Shown piece after piece: positions 50,610 through 60,632 of a stretch of 64,000 nt of DNA. Origin of the DNA: an uncultured Prevotella sp. (GTDB taxonomy: Bacteria > Bacteroidota > Bacteroidia > Bacteroidales > Bacteroidaceae); NCBI GenBank assembly GCA_900322035.1, contig ONYL01000001.1, positions 186,001-250,000 on the forward strand. The letters are read 5' to 3'. The translations under genes and the position numbers were made by a program. The stretch's first letter is position 1. The number at the start of each line of letters is the position of its first letter. The notes beneath the pieces are model-generated. The model saw only the letters and a program-made list of their open reading frames with translations, made no database searches and had not been told where the DNA came from.

Positions 50610-51551
50610 CTATGAGATCCTGCCCTTCGACATAGGCAACAAGCGGACCAGACGGACATAAGCCGACAGTCCTAACAGCCGGATAAAGGAATCCTTAAGC
50701 CGAGTGCGAAGAGGCAAGTCGGGAGGAATACGGAAAGAATAGTGGGGGATTTGAGGGGCACCACCCGAAAGCTGCATATAGGTAATCTGAATATTCAACA
50801 CCATCAGATAGTAGCGGCTTAGGCCATAGTCTACATCCAACCGATGAGTGTCGCCCGAAAGCATTTCAGACAACAACGGGATATGGGCTTCCAGTAGCTG
50901 TTTCACCTCAGTAGCACCTGCCTGTCGAGTAATACCTTTCTCGTTGAGTGTATAATGGTAGCAACCCGTGGAGACCGTGGCCACACATTGTGCAAGCCGC
51001 ACAAGTGAGGGCAAGGTCTGAATATCCTCAAACACCCGCCCCTCTGGAAATCGGACTTTGTCAAAAATCCAGCGACGGTAGATTTTATTCCAGGCATAGG
51101 AATGCTCGTAGGCCCTTGCACGGAGCCAGTACTCCAAACGGTCATGATAAACGTGGTCGGCCAGGATAATGTCTTGCCGCTCGACAGAACCTTCAAATTT
51201 TACGACGCCAAACTCCAGAATGTCGAATTCGGGATGAAAAGCCAAGATCTTCATCAGAGGCTTATATGTCCCAGATGAGAGGTAGTCGTCGGAATCAACA
51301 AAAGTAAGATATTCACCTCGAGCCTGATCTATCCCCGCATTGCGGGCTGCGCTCAATCCACGGTTGGGCTGATGAAAAGTCCTCACACGTGGGTCACGAC
51401 GGGCCCACGCGTCACACAGGTGGGGGCAATTGTCGGGTGACCCGTCGTCGACCAGGATCACCTCCAAGTCCACCTGTTGCCGCAATACACTCAAAAGGCA
51501 ACGTTCCAATGTGGCTTCTGTCTTGAATACAGGAATGATGACGCTCAACAT
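50610..51551 (-). CDS. Glycosyltransferase family 2
   Basis: A 313-residue GT-A-fold enzyme. It opens MLSVIIPVFKTEATLERCLLSVLRQ, then has the nucleotide-sugar motif VDDGSPDN and the metal-binding FVDSDDYLSSG (DxD type), as in EpsJ/CapU-like transferases. The C-terminal part is helical and ends near a basic region. It transfers a sugar during surface polysaccharide synthesis; donor and acceptor are unknown. It is transcribed opposite to the Wza operon and downstream of a second GT2. Confidence 0.9.
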   Translation of the reverse strand: MLSVIIPVFKTEATLERCLLSVLRQQVDLEVILVDDGSPDNCPHLCDAWARRDPRVRTFHQPNRGLSAARNAGIDQARGEYLTFVDSDDYLSSGTYKPLMKILAFHPEFDILEFGVVKFEGSVERQDIILADHVYHDRLEYWLRARAYEHSYAWNKIYRRWIFDKVRFPEGRVFEDIQTLPSLVRLAQCVATVSTGCYHYTLNEKGITRQAGATEVKQLLEAHIPLLSEMLSGDTHRLDVDYGLSRYYLMVLNIQITYMQLSGGAPQIPHYSFRIPPDLPLRTRLKDSFIRLLGLSAYVRLVRLLPMSKGRIS

Positions 51552-51622
51552 ATACTTACTCTATATATTCATTCTACTAACGTTAGTCTGCGAAGGAACA
51601 GGCTGTTTTAGATTGTTCGTTG

Positions 51623-51653
51623 CAAATCTAACTAAAATAATCGAGAATACAAA
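51623..51653 (-). promoter_or_regulatory. Promoter of the GT2 gene at 50610-51551
   Basis: Minus strand: TTTG (51650-51653), 19-bp spacer, TAGATTTG (51623-51630), 72 bp before the ATG. Confidence 0.75.
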
Positions 51654-51725
51654 TAAAAAACCTAAAAATAATGCCTCAGCCTTTCAACATACCATATCTC
51701 CAATCAGCAACCGTCATTCCCCATT

Positions 51726-52616
51726 CTACTTTTCCGTCACCATCAAAGAAGCCAAATGGCCCAGTCGATAAAGGGTAAACAGGACCAGCTTTGGACGGTT
51801 CCCCATGAGCTGACAGCGCTCTAAACGGCCAAAACAATAATGCCAAAACCGAACAAGAGGCAAGAGATGAAGTTGCTGTACGCGTTCCACGAAAGACAAC
51901 AGACGGGAGTAGCCTTGCAGTTCATCTCGAAAATGCCATAGGGTGGACAGGCCTTCTTCTGTCTTCTGAAGATAATGTTCATTCGACTCAAACCGCCCGA
52001 AGCCTAAGGGATTGTCGATATGACGGATGACAATGCCCGCATCCTTGAGCTGACGACCATAAAAGACATCCTCATATCCGTAGCTGCGGAAGCGCTCGTC
52101 GAGAGGATGCTGAAGAAAGACCGTTGCAGGACAGGCGAAATTGCTGGTATGGAAATCCAAATAGGGATGTATCGATCGTTGCTCAGCCGTGTGACTGTCG
52201 GAACACGAATCTTCATAACGACTGCGGAGATTGTCGACAAGATGCACAGTCGGCTCATAACCGCCATAGATTACATCGTTGCAAGTGGAAAGCTGATTGA
52301 TATAACGCACCAAGAAATCCTGACGGATGACACTCATGTCAGAATCAACGAAAAGCAGCCAATCGAAGCGCGCCATGCGGCCGAGGACATTGCGAATCAC
52401 TGCCCGGCCCGAGTTCTCCGGCCGTATCACGTAAGAGCAGTGATCAAACGCATTGATACGCCGATTGCTCTCCACGACTTCAGAGCGAGTGGATCCATCG
52501 TCACCAACGAGTATCTCAAAATGCACGTTGAGCCTTAATGCCTGTTGGCGCAACTGGCTCACAAGATCAAAACATTCATCATTGAATGTGGGGATTAATA
52601 TCGATAAACCTTTCAT
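51726..52616 (-). CDS. Glycosyltransferase family 2
   Basis: A 296-residue GT-A enzyme. It starts MKGLSILIPTFNDECFDLVSQL, with LVGDDGSTRSEVVE in the nucleotide-binding region and LFVDSDMSVI at the DxD position. A later segment with SNFACPATVFL and FRSYGYEDVFYGRQL fits the acceptor side. Role: sugar transfer in the adjacent exopolysaccharide cluster. A TATATTTG element (52622-52629, minus strand) lies five bases before the ATG, so the mRNA may be nearly leaderless. Confidence 0.9.
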   Translation of the reverse strand: MKGLSILIPTFNDECFDLVSQLRQQALRLNVHFEILVGDDGSTRSEVVESNRRINAFDHCSYVIRPENSGRAVIRNVLGRMARFDWLLFVDSDMSVIRQDFLVRYINQLSTCNDVIYGGYEPTVHLVDNLRSRYEDSCSDSHTAEQRSIHPYLDFHTSNFACPATVFLQHPLDERFRSYGYEDVFYGRQLKDAGIVIRHIDNPLGFGRFESNEHYLQKTEEGLSTLWHFRDELQGYSRLLSFVERVQQLHLLPLVRFWHYCFGRLERCQLMGNRPKLVLFTLYRLGHLASLMVTEK

Positions 52617-52673
52617 GTCGGCAAATATAACAAAAAATCAACAGTCGAAAAGCTATATATAAAAAAATAATCG

Positions 52674-52681
52674 TACCTTTG
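52674..52681 (+). promoter_or_regulatory. Putative promoter and leader of the Wza operon
   Basis: TACCTTTG matches the -7 consensus; no TTTG is found at -33. The leader to the ATG at 52813 is about 130 nt and contains two 15-codon ORFs. Confidence 0.6.
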
Positions 52682-52688
52682 CAACAAA

Positions 52689-52736
52689 ATGGCCAGAAAT
52701 TGGTTATTGTTCAATAAGAAGAACTCATTATTTTAA
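52689..52736 (+). other. First 15-codon upstream ORF in the Wza leader
   Basis: ATG at 52689 to TAA at 52734-52736; reads MARNWLLFNKKNSLF. Its ATG is about where transcription should begin. Confidence 0.35.
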
Positions 52737-52746
52737 TCACGCCGAC

Positions 52747-52794
52747 ATGCCTCGCAACAAAGCGAACGCTGCAGGCTTGAAAGCTAAAATTTAA
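52747..52794 (+). other. Second 15-codon upstream ORF in the Wza leader
   Basis: ATG at 52747 to TAA at 52792-52794; reads MPRNKANAAGLKAKI. Same length as the first, in a different frame. It may be chance. Confidence 0.3.
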
Positions 52795-52812
52795 ACTGCA
52801 CTTATTAGCAAC

Positions 52813-55434
52813 ATGAAGAAAATCATCTGTTACATATTTCTTCTTCTAATGATGCCCCTGTGTGCCTTGGCCCAATCGTCAATGACCGACAATCAGGTGA
52901 TGGAGATGATCGTGAAAGAGCACAACCGCGGCTCTTCACAGGCTCAAATCGTGACTAAGCTTATGCAAAGCGGTGTCGATATCACCCAGATCAGACGAGT
53001 GAGGAACAAATATGAACGCCAGATGAAACAAAGCGGACTCGGACAAACACAGGACAACGCCACGCAGTTTGATACCTCTCGCCTGCGTACCAACAACGGT
53101 CAGAACCGCAATGACGTCACTAATAATAAGACACAGCAGGAAATCAAGCTGCAGGAAAACCGCAGTTCCTATAGCAATATGGGGATCGCTAACAATACAC
53201 AATGGCAGCAAGAATATGACCCAACAGATCCCGATTTTGTGAGCATGGAGGACGAACTCAACGGCATCATCCCAATGGATTCCGCTCAGATGCTGAAAAT
53301 GCTACTGGAAGAAAGAAAGCTGCAACAAAAGAAGGTTTTCGGACGCGATATCTTCAATAACAAGAATCTTACTTTCGAACCCGAAATGAATATCGCCACC
53401 CCACAAAACTATCGGTTGGGCCCGGGCGATGGAGTAATCGTAGACATCTACGGAGCCTCACAGAAGACCGTCAACGCCACCGTATCGCCCGACGGTGAGA
53501 TCACTATCGAGGGCTACGGTCCTGTACAAGTAAGCGGTTTAACGGTAGCCCAAGCCAATGCCAAACTCCGCTCTACCTTGGGCTCACGCTACACCAGCAG
53601 CCGCATTAAGCTCACTGTGGGTCAGACACGCACCATCATGGTAAACGTCATGGGTGAGGTAAAAACGCCCGGAACCTACACGCTCTCAGCCTTTGCCACC
53701 GTATTCCACGCTCTGTATATGGCTGGTGGTACCAATGATTTAGGTACACTGAGAAACATCAAAGTTTATCGAAACAACCGGCTGGTTTCTGTAGTAGACA
53801 TCTACGACTATATCCTCAACGGTAAACTGACCGGCAATGTACGCTTGGCCGACAATGATGTCATTGTGGTAGGCCCGTACGATTGCCTTGTAGAAATCCG
53901 TGGAAAGGTGAAGCGGCCCATGTTCTACGAAATGAAAAAGACCGAGAGTGTAGCTACGCTCTTGAAATACGCAGGAGGATTCACAGGTGATGCTTATAAA
54001 AGGAGTGTGCGCGTCAATCGTAAAACAGGCCGAGAGCGCAGTGTCTTTAATGTAGGCGAATTTGATATGTCAAGTTTCCGCCTGTACGACGGCGATTCTG
54101 TCTCTGTAGACTCCATCCTCCCCCGCTATGAGAACACAGTAGAGATAAAAGGTGCTGTTTTCCGTCCTGGCATGTATAACCTCAGCAGTGAAATCAACAG
54201 CGTGCGTACACTCATAGAGCACGCAGAAGGTTGCACTGAAGATGCATTCACTACACATGCTGTGATGCACCGCATGAAAGACGATCGCTCACTCAAAGTA
54301 GTCAGCGTAGACGTCGACGGTATCATGAGTGGAAAAGTTGCAGACATCCCCTTGCAAGAAAACGATATTCTTTTTATCCCCACGAAAACGACAAAGATGA
54401 ATGAGCGCACAATCACCATCCGTGGTGAAGTGCAATATCCGGGCATCTATCAGTATGCAGACGACGAGACCGTGGAGGATTTTATTCTGCAGGCTGGTGG
54501 CTTGACCGACAAGGCCTCGACAGCGAAAGTCAGCGTCAACCGCCGTGTGAGCGACCCTTCAGCAACACAACCCGATTCCATCATTGGGCAACAATTCGAA
54601 ATGGCTATCAAAGACGGGTTCGTCATTGACGGAAAACCCGGCTTTGAATTAATGCCTTTCGACGAAGTGTATGTATTTAAGAGTCCCGCTTATAGCGAAC
54701 AGCAAAACGTAACCATCGACGGCGAAGTGGCATTCCCGGGAACATACACGCTCACGAAGCGCAACGCACGGCTGACTGATTTGCTGAAGATGGCCGGAGG
54801 GCCCACGGATATGGCCTTCATCAAGGGGGCGCGCTTAGAGCGTAAGCCCAATGAAGAAGAGAGCAAACGTATGCAAACAGCCTATCAGATGGCTCAAGAG
54901 CAACAGCAAAACGAGTTGATGGAGATCATGGCCAGCGGAACGAATGGTGGTGCAAGTCTGTCAAACTTCGCAGAAAACAATAAGAATACACAGCTGAAGA
55001 AATTCCAAGTACCCAGCACTTACCCTGTGGGAATTGAGCTCGACAAGGCTATAAAAGACCCTTCAAGCGACGCCAATATTGCATTGCGCGAGGGCGACCG
55101 TCTGTTGCTTCCACGCTACAACGCAACAGTGAAGATCAACGGAGCCGTAATGTATCCCAACACAGTAGCCTTCGAGCGGGGCAAAAATGCCAAGCACTAC
55201 ATTGATGCAGCCGGTGGATTTGCTCAAAACGCCCGCAAAAACAAAGCCTACATTATCTATATGAATGGTATGGTGGCCAAGGTGAGCCACGGAGCAAAAG
55301 TAGAAGCCGGTTGCGAGATAGTCGTACCCAGCAAGATCACCCGCAGAACATCACCTGCCGAAATCGCCACTTTGGGCTCAAGCATGGCCAGCATTGCAAC
55401 GATGATTGCAACCATCGCGAATTTGGGTAAATAA
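52813..55434 (+). CDS. wza: Wza-type polysaccharide export lipoprotein/outer-membrane protein with multiple SLBB domains
   Basis: An 873-residue exported protein with signal peptide MKKIICYIFLLLMMPLCALAQ. An N-terminal region (residues 20-180) is followed by the polysaccharide export domain (YRLGPGDGVIVDIYGASQ, SPDGEITIEGYGPVQVSG, about 195-280). Several SLBB domains follow, recognised as repeats of VEIKGAVFRPGMYNL, IRGEVQYPGIYQ, IDGEVAFPGTYTLTK and INGAVMYPNTVAF. The C terminus has a hydrophobic helix (TLGSSMASIATMIATIANL). It makes the outer-membrane exit pore for capsule or exopolysaccharide. It is much longer than E. coli Wza (379), as is usual in Bacteroidetes. Confidence 0.93.
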   Translation: MKKIICYIFLLLMMPLCALAQSSMTDNQVMEMIVKEHNRGSSQAQIVTKLMQSGVDITQIRRVRNKYERQMKQSGLGQTQDNATQFDTSRLRTNNGQNRNDVTNNKTQQEIKLQENRSSYSNMGIANNTQWQQEYDPTDPDFVSMEDELNGIIPMDSAQMLKMLLEERKLQQKKVFGRDIFNNKNLTFEPEMNIATPQNYRLGPGDGVIVDIYGASQKTVNATVSPDGEITIEGYGPVQVSGLTVAQANAKLRSTLGSRYTSSRIKLTVGQTRTIMVNVMGEVKTPGTYTLSAFATVFHALYMAGGTNDLGTLRNIKVYRNNRLVSVVDIYDYILNGKLTGNVRLADNDVIVVGPYDCLVEIRGKVKRPMFYEMKKTESVATLLKYAGGFTGDAYKRSVRVNRKTGRERSVFNVGEFDMSSFRLYDGDSVSVDSILPRYENTVEIKGAVFRPGMYNLSSEINSVRTLIEHAEGCTEDAFTTHAVMHRMKDDRSLKVVSVDVDGIMSGKVADIPLQENDILFIPTKTTKMNERTITIRGEVQYPGIYQYADDETVEDFILQAGGLTDKASTAKVSVNRRVSDPSATQPDSIIGQQFEMAIKDGFVIDGKPGFELMPFDEVYVFKSPAYSEQQNVTIDGEVAFPGTYTLTKRNARLTDLLKMAGGPTDMAFIKGARLERKPNEEESKRMQTAYQMAQEQQQNELMEIMASGTNGGASLSNFAENNKNTQLKKFQVPSTYPVGIELDKAIKDPSSDANIALREGDRLLLPRYNATVKINGAVMYPNTVAFERGKNAKHYIDAAGGFAQNARKNKAYIIYMNGMVAKVSHGAKVEAGCEIVVPSKITRRTSPAEIATLGSSMASIATMIATIANLGK

Positions 55435-55479
55435 TAATAGCCACCATATTCCGTCATAGAGGAAAGAAGAAACAACATT

Positions 55480-56553
55480 ATGGAAGAAAATAGAAAAGAA
55501 GATTATATTGATTTAAGAGTGCTAATGAAGAAGATCTTATCTAAGAAAAAGATCTTCTTTATATCCTGGCCCATCACCTTCGTAATAGCCTGTTTAATCA
55601 TTATGCCCGTTCCCCGCACTTATACTACTGAGACATGCATGGCTCCGGAGTTGGGAACGGCGACCAGCGCTGGAGGAAGTTTAGCTGATTTAGCTTCTTC
55701 TTTTGGTGTTGACCTTTCTAACATGCAAACGTCAGACGCAATCTCTCCCTTAATTTATCCTGATTTGATGAACGACAACAAGTTTGTCACCTCTCTTTTT
55801 CCGATAAAGGTTAGAACTGAAGACGGAAGTATCCATTGCACCTACTATGAATACCTTACGAAATACAAAAAGAAGACCTGGTACATGGTTCCATTCATCT
55901 GGATCCGCAACTTAACAAATAAACTCTCAAGCAAGAAATCTTTAAGAAGCAACAGCCAGTTTAATCCCTACGCATTGTCGAAGAAAGACGATGGCATCTG
56001 CGAATCCGTCCGTAACAATATCACTATAAAAGTAGACCGCAAAACAAGCATTATTTCTATTAGTGTTGTATCACAAGATCCTCTTGTTTCTAAAATTGTT
56101 GCTGATTCTGTGCGTACACAATTACAGAATTACATTACAGACTATCGCACAAGCAAGGCTCGCAATGACGTAAGATATTTTCAGAAACTCACCGATGAGG
56201 CAAAAGATGTTTATGTAAAAGCCCGCCAAGTATATGGTGGCTATGCTGATGCCAATATGGATGTTATTCTTGAGAGTTATAAGGCAAAACAGGAAGACTT
56301 AGAAAACGATATGCAGCTGAAATACAACAACTACAGTGCTATGCTTGCCCAGTTGCAGGCTGCCAAAGCAAAAGTACAGGAACGGACGCCAGCTTTCACA
56401 ACCATTCAAGGGGCAGCAGTACCTATCAAAGCCACAGGACCTAAGCGTATGTTGTTTGTTCTGGGAATGTTATTTCTCATAACTTTTATAGACATTTTCT
56501 ACATTTTAAAGTCTGATTTTAAAAGTCTTTTGATGCCACAGCAAGAAGAATGA
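55480..56553 (+). CDS. wzz: Wzz-type chain-length determinant
   Basis: A 357-residue inner-membrane protein with two transmembrane helices (about residues 24-44 and 325-345) and a large periplasmic loop, the form of Wzz/PCP-1 proteins that set polysaccharide chain length. The motif LADLASSFGVDLSNM and a central helical hairpin (VRYFQKLTDEAKDVYVKARQVYGGYADANMD) fit. No cytosolic tyrosine-kinase (Wzc) domain is attached. Its stop overlaps the flippase start by four bases. Confidence 0.9.
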   Translation: MEENRKEDYIDLRVLMKKILSKKKIFFISWPITFVIACLIIMPVPRTYTTETCMAPELGTATSAGGSLADLASSFGVDLSNMQTSDAISPLIYPDLMNDNKFVTSLFPIKVRTEDGSIHCTYYEYLTKYKKKTWYMVPFIWIRNLTNKLSSKKSLRSNSQFNPYALSKKDDGICESVRNNITIKVDRKTSIISISVVSQDPLVSKIVADSVRTQLQNYITDYRTSKARNDVRYFQKLTDEAKDVYVKARQVYGGYADANMDVILESYKAKQEDLENDMQLKYNNYSAMLAQLQAAKAKVQERTPAFTTIQGAAVPIKATGPKRMLFVLGMLFLITFIDIFYILKSDFKSLLMPQQEE

Positions 56554-58079
56554 ATCCTCAAAGAAGAATTTTCATTAATACAACTGCACAGTATGTAAAG
56601 GCATTCATCAATATTTGCCTCTCACTCTATACGGTCCGTCTGATACTAAACATTTTAGGGCAATCGGACTATGGGATTTATTCACTTATAGCGAGTGTTG
56701 TGTCTATGTTGGGCTTCATCACCAACGCCATGGTTGTCACGACTCAACGCTATTTATCTTTTTATGCTGGGAAAGGCACAAAAGAAGACGTTCGAGTTAT
56801 TTTCTCAAATAGTCTTATCCTTCACGTCTGCATAGGTCTTTGTCTGACATTGGTATTACTTTCATTAAAAAACTTCTTATGCTACGGTTTCTTTAATATA
56901 TCAGAAGCTCGTAAGCCGACAGCCGAGATTGTATACATCATGTCCACCATGATGTTGTTCATTACGTTTCTCGCTGCTCCTTTCAAGGCCATGCTAATAG
57001 CGCACGAGAACATCGTCTATATTTCCATTATCGAAATACTCGACGGAGTATTAAAACTGACGCTTGCCCTATCCCTTCTTACTTTAGGTCATGACAAACT
57101 ACTGCTCTATGCGTGCGTTATGACTATTATTTTCCTTTTTGAATTTTTTGCCTTCTCCATTTATAGCGTTATAAATTTTCCCGAATGCCAAATACTCTCG
57201 ACATTCCACGACTTTGACAAAAATAAGATTAAAGAGCTGTTCGGCTTTGCCGGATGGACCACGTACGGCATGTGTTCAATAGTGGGCCGTACACAAGGCT
57301 TAGCCGTGCTATTTAACAAGTTCTTCGGCACAGTAATCAATGCTGCCTATGGGTTAGCGCTCCAAGTTAACGGTTCCGTAACCTTCATTGCAACATCATT
57401 GATAAATGCTATGAATCCACAACTTATGCAGGCTGAGGGTAGCAATGATAGAAAAAAGATGGTTCACCTGGCAGAACAGGAGAGTAAGTTTTCCTCTGCT
57501 ATAATCTTTGTTATTCTAATACCCTTGGCAGTAGAAATGGACTGCGTGCTTAACCTATGGTTAGTGAATGTCCCTCCTTTTACCTCTTTTTTTTGCCGCA
57601 GCTTGATCTTGGCTTTCATATTTGACCAATTGACTTATGGACTTAACTCAGCTAATCAAGCTTTGGGCAATATCAAGTATTACACACTGATCATGTACAC
57701 GCCTAAATTACTCATTATCCCCTTGGCTTTAATCATGTTATGGGCAGGCATCCAAGTTGCATGGGTGATGTTTTTGTATATAGTTGTCGAGTTCAGCGTT
57801 GCTATGACCCGTTTATTTTACATGAAGAAGGTCATTGGCCTTAGTATAAAGCAATTTTCGAAGAATGTCTTTCTGAGGTTGTTACCTCTGTGCTCGGCTT
57901 CATTCATTGTTCCGCTCATTATCCGTTTTTCATTCAACGGCGAATATAGGTTTATTTTCAATCTCGCTATCTCCTTTCTTTTGGGTCTTTTAGTAATGTG
58001 GCACATTACATTAACAAAAGGAGAGCGTAATGTTGTATTGGATACGTTATATAAATTGAAGGAGAGAATAGGAAAATGA
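56550..58079 (+). CDS. Polysaccharide flippase (Wzx/MATE superfamily)
   Basis: A 509-residue inner-membrane protein with about twelve to fourteen hydrophobic helices, of the oligosaccharide flippase/polysaccharide transporter family. The N-terminal INTTAQYVKAFINICLSLYTVRLILNILG wording and the helical pattern with few charged residues are typical. It should move undecaprenyl-linked repeat units to the periplasmic face. Tight overlaps (4 bp) with the genes on both sides. Codon use is AT-richer than in the housekeeping genes. Confidence 0.88.
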   Translation: MNPQRRIFINTTAQYVKAFINICLSLYTVRLILNILGQSDYGIYSLIASVVSMLGFITNAMVVTTQRYLSFYAGKGTKEDVRVIFSNSLILHVCIGLCLTLVLLSLKNFLCYGFFNISEARKPTAEIVYIMSTMMLFITFLAAPFKAMLIAHENIVYISIIEILDGVLKLTLALSLLTLGHDKLLLYACVMTIIFLFEFFAFSIYSVINFPECQILSTFHDFDKNKIKELFGFAGWTTYGMCSIVGRTQGLAVLFNKFFGTVINAAYGLALQVNGSVTFIATSLINAMNPQLMQAEGSNDRKKMVHLAEQESKFSSAIIFVILIPLAVEMDCVLNLWLVNVPPFTSFFCRSLILAFIFDQLTYGLNSANQALGNIKYYTLIMYTPKLLIIPLALIMLWAGIQVAWVMFLYIVVEFSVAMTRLFYMKKVIGLSIKQFSKNVFLRLLPLCSASFIVPLIIRFSFNGEYRFIFNLAISFLLGLLVMWHITLTKGERNVVLDTLYKLKERIGK

Positions 58080-59350
58080 GATGGAAATTCAATATAAAAA
58101 GCAAAGTTGACACCAAACGTTTGTTCTTTGTCCGTAAATTATCTATCGTTAGGTTATTTTTCTATATAGGCCTGACGATTGCTATTTTAGGCGCTATGCA
58201 ACCTTGGTTTATGTGGCCATTCGCAGCCTATTATACACTTATTGCCGCAACGTTCGTTTTTTTCTCGTTTCTCATCGATAATGGGCAACAGACCCATCTA
58301 TTCCGTCGGGAAGGTTTTGTCATTCCGATAGTCTTATTTTTCTTGTCAACCTTCGTCATGCGACTGGTCAATAAAAACAATATTATCGGGTTTATCTCTA
58401 TCTCGTTCGATCTGATCATTTATTATTCCTTATTGAGACTTGATAAAGAAGAAATGCGGCATATGATGGATTGTTTAACAAAATTGCTCGCTGCTTTTCT
58501 CGTTATCTCCATCTTGGGATGGGTTCTGTATCTAATAGGCTTTCCTTCTCCTTATATAGACTCAGCCAACGACGATCTTGGATATTCCTACGAGAACCAT
58601 TTTATATTCATGATCGACGACCGTTGGGATGCTATGATTATCCCAAGATTCAATTCCATATTCCTTGAGCCTGGACACTTAGGAACACTCACTTCTTTAT
58701 TTCTAATGAATCAGTTAGGAAAATGGAAAAAATGGTACAATATAGTCCTGCTTATTACAACACTTCTTACATTCTCACTCGCGGCCTATGTTCTCCTGCC
58801 CATCATCGCCCTCATGGGAGCTTGGGCTAAAGGAAAGCGCATCATCATTGCTATCATATCCATAATTGTGGTTATTGTCTCAATTGGGATCGGTGCCCTT
58901 TTCTATAACGACGGTGATAACCTTGTCAACAACCTCATCATGGCCCGTCTTGAAATCAGCGACGATGGAAAACTCGAAGGTGACAACCGCGTCACCGACT
59001 CCTTCGATGCTGAATACCAATCCTTTCTGTCTTCATCCGATTTGCTCACAGGAAGAGAATATTCAATGGAAAAGTTTGGCTTCGGTAACTCCGGATACCG
59101 CGTTTTCCTGTACGACAATGGTCTCATAGCATTGTTGCTCGTTGCCTTGTTCTATCTTTCGCTTGCCGTCTCATCCAGGCAGCAAAACAAACGTGTTATC
59201 TTGACAATGCTTACCGTAACACTACTCACGTTCATAATACGTTCTGCTCCATTAGCATACAACTATTTCATACCTCTCTATGCTTTTCTCTGCACAGGGT
59301 TCTCTTCCCATGAAGTTGACAAGCAGCTATTCCAAAAAGAAGATTCATAA
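58076..59350 (+). CDS. O-antigen/exopolysaccharide polymerase (Wzy-like)
   Basis: A 424-residue polytopic membrane protein with many short hydrophobic helices and a large periplasmic loop (LEISDDGKLEGDNRVTDSFDAEYQSFLSS, about residues 282-310), as seen in Wzy/WaaL-type proteins. FLEPGHLGTLTSLF is a plausible ligase/polymerase motif. Its place after the flippase supports polymerase function. Sequence similarity is too low across this class for a firm assignment by eye. Confidence 0.75.
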   Translation: MRWKFNIKSKVDTKRLFFVRKLSIVRLFFYIGLTIAILGAMQPWFMWPFAAYYTLIAATFVFFSFLIDNGQQTHLFRREGFVIPIVLFFLSTFVMRLVNKNNIIGFISISFDLIIYYSLLRLDKEEMRHMMDCLTKLLAAFLVISILGWVLYLIGFPSPYIDSANDDLGYSYENHFIFMIDDRWDAMIIPRFNSIFLEPGHLGTLTSLFLMNQLGKWKKWYNIVLLITTLLTFSLAAYVLLPIIALMGAWAKGKRIIIAIISIIVVIVSIGIGALFYNDGDNLVNNLIMARLEISDDGKLEGDNRVTDSFDAEYQSFLSSSDLLTGREYSMEKFGFGNSGYRVFLYDNGLIALLLVALFYLSLAVSSRQQNKRVILTMLTVTLLTFIIRSAPLAYNYFIPLYAFLCTGFSSHEVDKQLFQKEDS

Positions 59351-59395
59351 GTAGCATTAATTCTCCAAAGAGATTAGAACAAAGCATAACCAACC

Positions 59396-59427
59396 GTTGG
59401 ATATTTGAAGATAAATACGTAATTTTG
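59396..59427 (+). promoter_or_regulatory. Internal promoter in the exopolysaccharide cluster
   Basis: GTTG (59396-59399), a 20-bp spacer and TAATTTTG (59420-59427), in the 121-bp gap before the glycosyltransferase run; one mismatch in the -33 box. Confidence 0.55.
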
Positions 59428-59471
59428 CAAAAGGTATATTTTCGCATCAAAGAAACAATCAAAGATATAAC

Positions 59472-60632
59472 ATGAGGATTGGAATAGTAACACCCTTCTC
59501 TCCAGAAATATTCACAGCATCGCTCAACCCTGATGAGCTGTGCTCTGCAGCACTACCAAGCGTACAGTCGCTTATTCATTCATTTCTCAAGAACGGTCAT
59601 TTTGTTAGAGTATTCACATATACATCTATCAACAAGACCTACAAAACGCCCAATCTTGAGGTTTTCTCTATACCCGCAGGTCTCTTTGGTTTTAAGTTGC
59701 AATTGTTAGGTTTAACGCCACTGTTCCACCTTAAAGCTTTGGTGGAAAAAAACAGTGCCGACTTGGATGTTCTCCATGCACAATGGTCTTACGAAACGGC
59801 TATAGCAGCGATGTCCCAATGCCATAGAATGCCAGTATTTCACACAATCCGGGACTGGGCACCTTTCATCTATAACTTCATGCCCAAAGGTCGCGATAAA
59901 ATGTATTGGTTTATCCGAAAGCAATTGGCAAGAAAGGTTTTAGGGAATCCTAAAATATACACTATCGCAAATTCAAAATACACTCACGACTTAATAAAGA
60001 AGGATTACGGCTACGATGCTCCGATCATACCCAACTCCATAAAAGATGACTACATTCTGAAGACAGATCGTAAACCTCCTCTCGGGTGCAACATTCTTTG
60101 CGTCACTACCAATTTCGACCAACGTAAAAATGTAGGCATGCTCATAGAAGCCTTCTCAGAATTTCTGAAACTGAAGCCAGAGGCTAAACTGACAGTTATT
60201 ACCAAATATCAAGACGAATCAACAGTTAAGAATTGGAAGTCTAAAGGGTTGCTGAAGAATGTAAGGATATTGGTTCACATTGACCATAAACTTCTTATCG
60301 ATTATTACGATCAAGCCTCTTTCTTTGTCACTCCGAGTAAGGAAGAGACTTTCGGAAACACTGTAATCGAGAGCTTGTCACGCCAAGTTCCGGTTATCGG
60401 AGGCCAATCTTCTGGTGCTATCCCGTGGGTGCTCGACTATGGCCGTTATGGCTATCTTTTCGATGCCAATAGCCGGGATTCGTTGTTACAAGCGATGCTC
60501 CAAGTCTGCAACCATCCGGAAGAAGCCAAACGAAAAGCCTTAGAAGGTTATCAACATGTAAAAGATGCTTTTAGCGAACAGGCTATCTATTTGAAACATA
60601 TTAAGCTTTATCAAGAACATGTCAAACGTTAA
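59472..60632 (+). CDS. Glycosyltransferase family 4 (GT-B)
   Basis: A 386-residue retaining GT-B transferase. The C-terminal domain has the donor-binding motif FVTPSKEETFGNTVIES (E-x7-E pattern) and SSGAIPWVLDYG. The N-terminal domain binds the acceptor. It likely adds a sugar from a nucleotide donor to the lipid-linked repeat unit at the cytosolic face of the membrane. The next gene begins 14 bases before its stop. Confidence 0.9.
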   Translation: MRIGIVTPFSPEIFTASLNPDELCSAALPSVQSLIHSFLKNGHFVRVFTYTSINKTYKTPNLEVFSIPAGLFGFKLQLLGLTPLFHLKALVEKNSADLDVLHAQWSYETAIAAMSQCHRMPVFHTIRDWAPFIYNFMPKGRDKMYWFIRKQLARKVLGNPKIYTIANSKYTHDLIKKDYGYDAPIIPNSIKDDYILKTDRKPPLGCNILCVTTNFDQRKNVGMLIEAFSEFLKLKPEAKLTVITKYQDESTVKNWKSKGLLKNVRILVHIDHKLLIDYYDQASFFVTPSKEETFGNTVIESLSRQVPVIGGQSSGAIPWVLDYGRYGYLFDANSRDSLLQAMLQVCNHPEEAKRKALEGYQHVKDAFSEQAIYLKHIKLYQEHVKR

